The notes under the pieces are model-generated. The model was not told the DNA's origin. It saw nothing but the letters and a program-made list of their open reading frames with translations, and did no database searches. Shown one piece after another: positions 10,327 through 13,189 of a stretch of 13,189 bases of DNA (positions are counted from its first letter, which is position 1; the number at the start of each line of letters is the position of its first letter). Both the position numbers and the translations under genes were made by a program. Source of the DNA: CAIOSQ01 sp044359885 (lineage in GTDB: Bacteria; Pseudomonadota; Alphaproteobacteria; CACIAM-22H2); NCBI GenBank assembly GCA_044359885.1, contig JBIKLI010000093.1, forward strand, positions 1 to 13,189, written 5' to 3'.

Positions 10327-11529
10327 TCAGGTCGCCGTGCGCGCGAAGATCCGCTCGCGCGCCGCCTCGATGCGCTCGATCGCCTCGCGCATGCGCGCCA
10401 TCGGCTGCAGCAGGCTGAGCCGGATGTAGCGGTCGTCCGTGTCGCCGAACAGCGTGCCCGGGAAGACCAGCACCCGGGCCTCGTCCAGCAGCCGCTCGCA
10501 GAAGCGCGGTGCGGACAGGCCGCTGGCCTCGACATTGGTGTAGACGTAGAAGGCGCCGGCGGGATTGCCGCAGGTGAAGCCCAGCTTGCGCAGCGCCGGC
10601 AGCATGAAGGCGCGGCGTTCGGCGTAGGCGTCCAGCATCTCCCGGATCGGCTCCTGCGGTCCGGTGAGCGCCGCCAGCGCCGCCCATTGCGACGGCGTGC
10701 TGGCGTTGATCGACAGCGTGTGGCGCGGCTCGATCAGCTTGCGCGCGAAGGGCGCGGGCGCGGCGAGGTAGCCGACGCGCCAGCCGGTCATCGCGTAGGT
10801 CTTGGAGAAGCCGTTGAGCGTGATCGTGCGCTCCTTCATGCCCGGCAGCGTCGCGATCGACAGGTGCTCGCTGCCGTCGAAGATCAGCTTGGCGTAGATC
10901 TCGTCGCTCAGGACGACGATGTCGCGGCGACGCGCGATCTCGGCGATCTCGCGGATCCGGTCGGGCGGCGTGACGGCGCCGGTCGGGTTGTTTGGCGTGA
11001 CCAGCACCAGCGCGCGGGTGCGCGGCGTGATGCGCTTCTCGATCTCCTCGGGCATCAACGCGAAGTCGTCGCGCTCGAAGGTGGGGATGGAGACCGGCAC
11101 GCCGCCGCACATCTCGACGGCGGTGTCGTAGGTCGTGAAGCGCGGGCGCGGCATCAGCACCTCGTCGCCGGGATTGACCAGGGCGAGCATGCACAGCATC
11201 ACCGCTTCCTGGGTTCCGGCGGTCACGATCACCTCGTCGGCGGCGTAATCCAGCCCGAAATCGCTCGCCAGATGGGCGGCGATCGCGCTGCGCAGCTGCG
11301 GCAGGCCGGCCGGCAGCGTGTAGTGGTGCTGGTTTTCGTCGATCGCCGTCTTCGCCGCCTCGCAGATGTGACGCGGCGTGTGGAAATCGGGATCGCCACG
11401 GCCCATCGCGATGACGTCCTGCAGCTTCGCCGCGCGTTCCATCATGCGGGTGCGGTAGGAGACGTCCTCGTCCTTGATCCGCGCCGCCAGCGCCCGCATC
11501 AGCATCGGTCCCGTCCTGTCCATCGTCAT
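10327..11529 (-). CDS. PLP-dependent class I/II aminotransferase
   Basis: Fold-type I pyridoxal-phosphate aminotransferase of 400 residues, the standard length (aspartate/aromatic/alanine aminotransferase superfamily). Key positions are visible: the cofactor Asn in PNNPTG (N181), Asp209 and Tyr212 in LSDEIYA, the Schiff-base Lys243 in FSKTYAMTGWR, Tyr70 in HHYT and the carboxylate-binding Arg370 in YIRLSL. It acts in the cytoplasm, moving an amino group between an amino acid and a keto acid; donor and acceptor are unknown. The ATG at 11529 overlaps the preceding stop as ATGA. A second in-frame ATG at 11523 (MDRTG) has GGGGG six nt upstream, a better-spaced ribosome site, so the true protein may be 398 residues. 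It is flanked by a TIM-barrel enzyme and a dehydrogenase, with which it may act in sequence. Confidence 0.95.
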   Translation of the reverse strand: MTMDRTGPMLMRALAARIKDEDVSYRTRMMERAAKLQDVIAMGRGDPDFHTPRHICEAAKTAIDENQHHYTLPAGLPQLRSAIAAHLASDFGLDYAADEVIVTAGTQEAVMLCMLALVNPGDEVLMPRPRFTTYDTAVEMCGGVPVSIPTFERDDFALMPEEIEKRITPRTRALVLVTPNNPTGAVTPPDRIREIAEIARRRDIVVLSDEIYAKLIFDGSEHLSIATLPGMKERTITLNGFSKTYAMTGWRVGYLAAPAPFARKLIEPRHTLSINASTPSQWAALAALTGPQEPIREMLDAYAERRAFMLPALRKLGFTCGNPAGAFYVYTNVEASGLSAPRFCERLLDEARVLVFPGTLFGDTDDRYIRLSLLQPMARMREAIERIEAARERIFARTAT

Positions 11530-12965
11530 CCCCCGATCGGCTTGTGGCCCAGTTCCTCGAGCGCCCTGGCGCCGCCATCGAGCGTCGACAGGTTCATCCC
11601 GGCGTAGTTGGGCGAGAACACCACGCCCTGGCCGCCGGCGCGGTAGGTCGCCAGCACGCTGCGCCGCACGATGTCGGGCGTGCAGACGGCCTGGTCGGCG
11701 CGGGTGCGCGGCGCGTCGACCCCGATCCCCATGTAGACGGGGACCTTGCCCTCGACCCCGCGCACGGCGTCGGCGCACTGGCCGAAGACGTAGGTGTCGG
11801 GGTCCATGCCGGCCTGGATCACGCGGTCGATCGGCGCTTCGTCCAGGCCGAGGATCCGGGCGATCGCGGGCACGAAGTCGGCGGCGGCGACGTCGCTGAG
11901 CACGCTGCGCGCGAAATGCTGCATTTCGGTCGCGAAGATGCCGCCGGCCTGATGCTGGTAGGTGATCGGCTTCACCCAGTCGCAATAGGCGGTCTGCTCG
12001 GCCCAGGACCATTGCGCCTTGCGGACGGGATTGAAGTGGTTGCGGTTCCAGACGTTGAGGCCGAAGGACAGGTCGCCCGGCGCCGCCTTGGTTATCGCGT
12101 GGAGTTCGCGGTCCAGGTCCTTGCTGCGCTCCAGCCAGAACCGCTCCCAGATCAGGATCTCGGGGTGGCGCAGCAGCACGCGAAGGAACTCGACGAAGCT
12201 GCCGTCGACGAACCGGGTACCGGCGCGCGCGGCGGCGAAGAACTTCCACACCTCGGCGAAGGCGGCGCGCACGGCCGGGACGTCGATCCCGCGCGCGCGC
12301 GCCTGGTCGACGCAATGGACGCAGAAGCAGCCCGGCTTCTGGCCCTGCATCATGCGGTCGAGCGGCGAGTTGCGCTCGTTGCACCACATGATCCCGTCGA
12401 TGTCGTACTCGTTGGCGTGTTCGGCGATCAGCCCGTGCCACCAGCCGCGGTAGTCGGGATTGTTGGTGCAGGGCTCCTCGGTGCGCTGGCCGTCGAGATC
12501 GACCTCCATGCACGCCTTCAGCCCCTCGACCTCGACGTCGGCGGTCGCGCCATGGCCGGCGTATTTGAACAGCGGCTCCATGAATTCCGGCATGATCCGC
12601 ATGCCGCGGGCGCGGGCCGCGGGGATCACCATGTCCAGGATGTCGCGGTCGCCCAGCTCCGGATCGGGCGAGCGGAAGCCGCGGATCGCGGTGCGGGCAT
12701 AGTAGGAGTCCCGCACCCGGATATAGGCGCCGCCCTTCATCGCGTAGGGCGCGGCGATGCCATGGTCGGGAAAGCCCTCCAGCGCGTGCGAGATGCGCCG
12801 TCCGACCTTGAGGCCGAGCCAGGAGATGGTCCCGATCATCAGGACGTTGACACCGATCCGCCGCTGCAGCGTGTCGAGGACGGCGTCGACCCCCTCGTCG
12901 ACGAAGCTGATCGGGCTGATCTGGATGCCCACGAAGGTCGTCGGTCGCGCCGTGGTCACGCTCAT
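11526..12965 (-). CDS. Putative TIM-barrel glycosidase-like protein (GHL6-like), cytoplasmic
   Basis: Protein of 479 residues without signal peptide or membrane segment. Its features suggest a (beta/alpha)8 barrel related to the hypothetical glycosyl hydrolase families (GHL6-like): an early strand FVGIQISPISF, then VNVLMIGTISWLG, RIMPEFMEP, the strand-end motif DIDGIMWCNERNSPLD (188-203) followed by the cysteine-rich CFCVHC (C213, C215, C218), FGLNVWNRNH at 301-310, VPVYMGIG, and AGGQGVVFSPNYAG near the end. Asp188, Asp190 and Glu197 sit where such barrels carry acidic catalytic residues. C195 and the CFCVHC cluster could bind metal. The start MSVTTARP at 12965 overlaps the dppC stop as ATGA. 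Function is inferred from family resemblance only: a glycoside hydrolase, or a non-hydrolytic barrel enzyme such as an isomerase or aldolase, is possible. Similar proteins with a CxCxxC element are usually annotated hypothetical. Confidence 0.75.
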   Translation of the reverse strand: MSVTTARPTTFVGIQISPISFVDEGVDAVLDTLQRRIGVNVLMIGTISWLGLKVGRRISHALEGFPDHGIAAPYAMKGGAYIRVRDSYYARTAIRGFRSPDPELGDRDILDMVIPAARARGMRIMPEFMEPLFKYAGHGATADVEVEGLKACMEVDLDGQRTEEPCTNNPDYRGWWHGLIAEHANEYDIDGIMWCNERNSPLDRMMQGQKPGCFCVHCVDQARARGIDVPAVRAAFAEVWKFFAAARAGTRFVDGSFVEFLRVLLRHPEILIWERFWLERSKDLDRELHAITKAAPGDLSFGLNVWNRNHFNPVRKAQWSWAEQTAYCDWVKPITYQHQAGGIFATEMQHFARSVLSDVAAADFVPAIARILGLDEAPIDRVIQAGMDPDTYVFGQCADAVRGVEGKVPVYMGIGVDAPRTRADQAVCTPDIVRRSVLATYRAGGQGVVFSPNYAGMNLSTLDGGARALEELGHKPIGG

Positions 12966-13189
12966 GCCCTCATCTTGGGATCGAAGGCCGAGCGCATGCC
13001 GTCGCCCAGCAGGTTGCTCGCGATCACCACGCTGAGGATCGCGATGCCGGGAAAGGTCGAGATCCACCAGGCGCGCTGCAGCACCTCGCGGCCCTCGGCC
13101 GACATCAGCCCCCATTCCGGGATCGGGGGCTGGGCGCCGAGGCCGAGGAAGCTCAGGCCCGAGCCGACCAGGATGGCATTGCCGATCTG
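12962..13189 (-). CDS. dppC: Peptide-type ABC importer permease, DppC/OppC class (C-terminus only, 5' part beyond window)
   Basis: The last 75 codons of an inner-membrane permease. The visible part holds the end of the cytoplasmic EAA loop and the hallmark of the DppC family, SGLSFLGLGAQPPIPEWGLM, then a final membrane helix (about TFPGIAILSVVIASNLL) and the C-terminal LLGDGMRSAFDPKMRA. This is the classic ending of dipeptide/oligopeptide importer permeases. The stop overlaps the start of the TIM-barrel gene as ATGA. The DppB-type partner and solute-binding protein are expected further upstream, outside the window. Confidence 0.94.
   Translation of the reverse strand, partial: QIGNAILVGSGLSFLGLGAQPPIPEWGLMSAEGREVLQRAWWISTFPGIAILSVVIASNLLGDGMRSAFDPKMRA

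Noticed and set aside
12291..12302. Alternating GC run (12 bp), possible Z-DNA-like tract
   Set aside because: Inside the TIM-barrel gene, encoding an Ala-Arg-Ala-Arg stretch in a GC-rich genome; no sign of a separate function.

Overview
The window is a high-GC bacterial chromosome segment, most likely from an alphaproteobacterium. That placement is inferred from the strongly G/C-ending codons, the densely packed operon and the gene families; no rRNA or tRNA marker is present. Every gene I can support lies on the minus strand, so transcription runs from high to low coordinates.

Layout, in the direction of transcription. (1) 13189 down to 2493 is one uninterrupted ten-gene run: the C-terminus of a DppC-type permease (cut by the window edge), a TIM-barrel glycosidase-like protein, a class I/II PLP aminotransferase, a Gfo/Idh/MocA oxidoreductase, two peptide-importer ATPases (DppD- and DppF-type), hydantoinase/5-oxoprolinase subunits A and B, and the AzlC/AzlD amino-acid exporter pair. 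Six of the nine junctions are ATGA overlaps, one is a 20-nt overlap, one abuts exactly and one has a 19-nt gap, so this is almost certainly one polycistronic, translationally coupled unit. (2) 2492 to 1886 is about 600 bp without a confident gene. It holds two hairpins that could end the operon and stretches of coding-like sequence that look like gene remnants. (3) 1885 to the left edge is the N-terminal 628 residues of a CheB-CheR fusion protein with a PAS-like segment, a separate signalling gene.

How the genes may work together (inference): an ABC importer of the oligopeptide/dipeptide/nickel class brings in a small compound. Three cytoplasmic enzymes (TIM barrel, aminotransferase, NAD(P)-dependent oxidoreductase) and an ATP-dependent cyclic-amide hydrolase (HyuAB) process it, and AzlCD could export a resulting or excess amino acid. 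The mix of sugar-type enzymes with lactam/hydantoin and amino-acid enzymes suggests a substrate with both an amino-acid or cyclic-amide part and a polyol or sugar-like part, but the substrate cannot be read from the sequence. The solute-binding protein, the partner permease DppB and any regulator would lie beyond the right edge.
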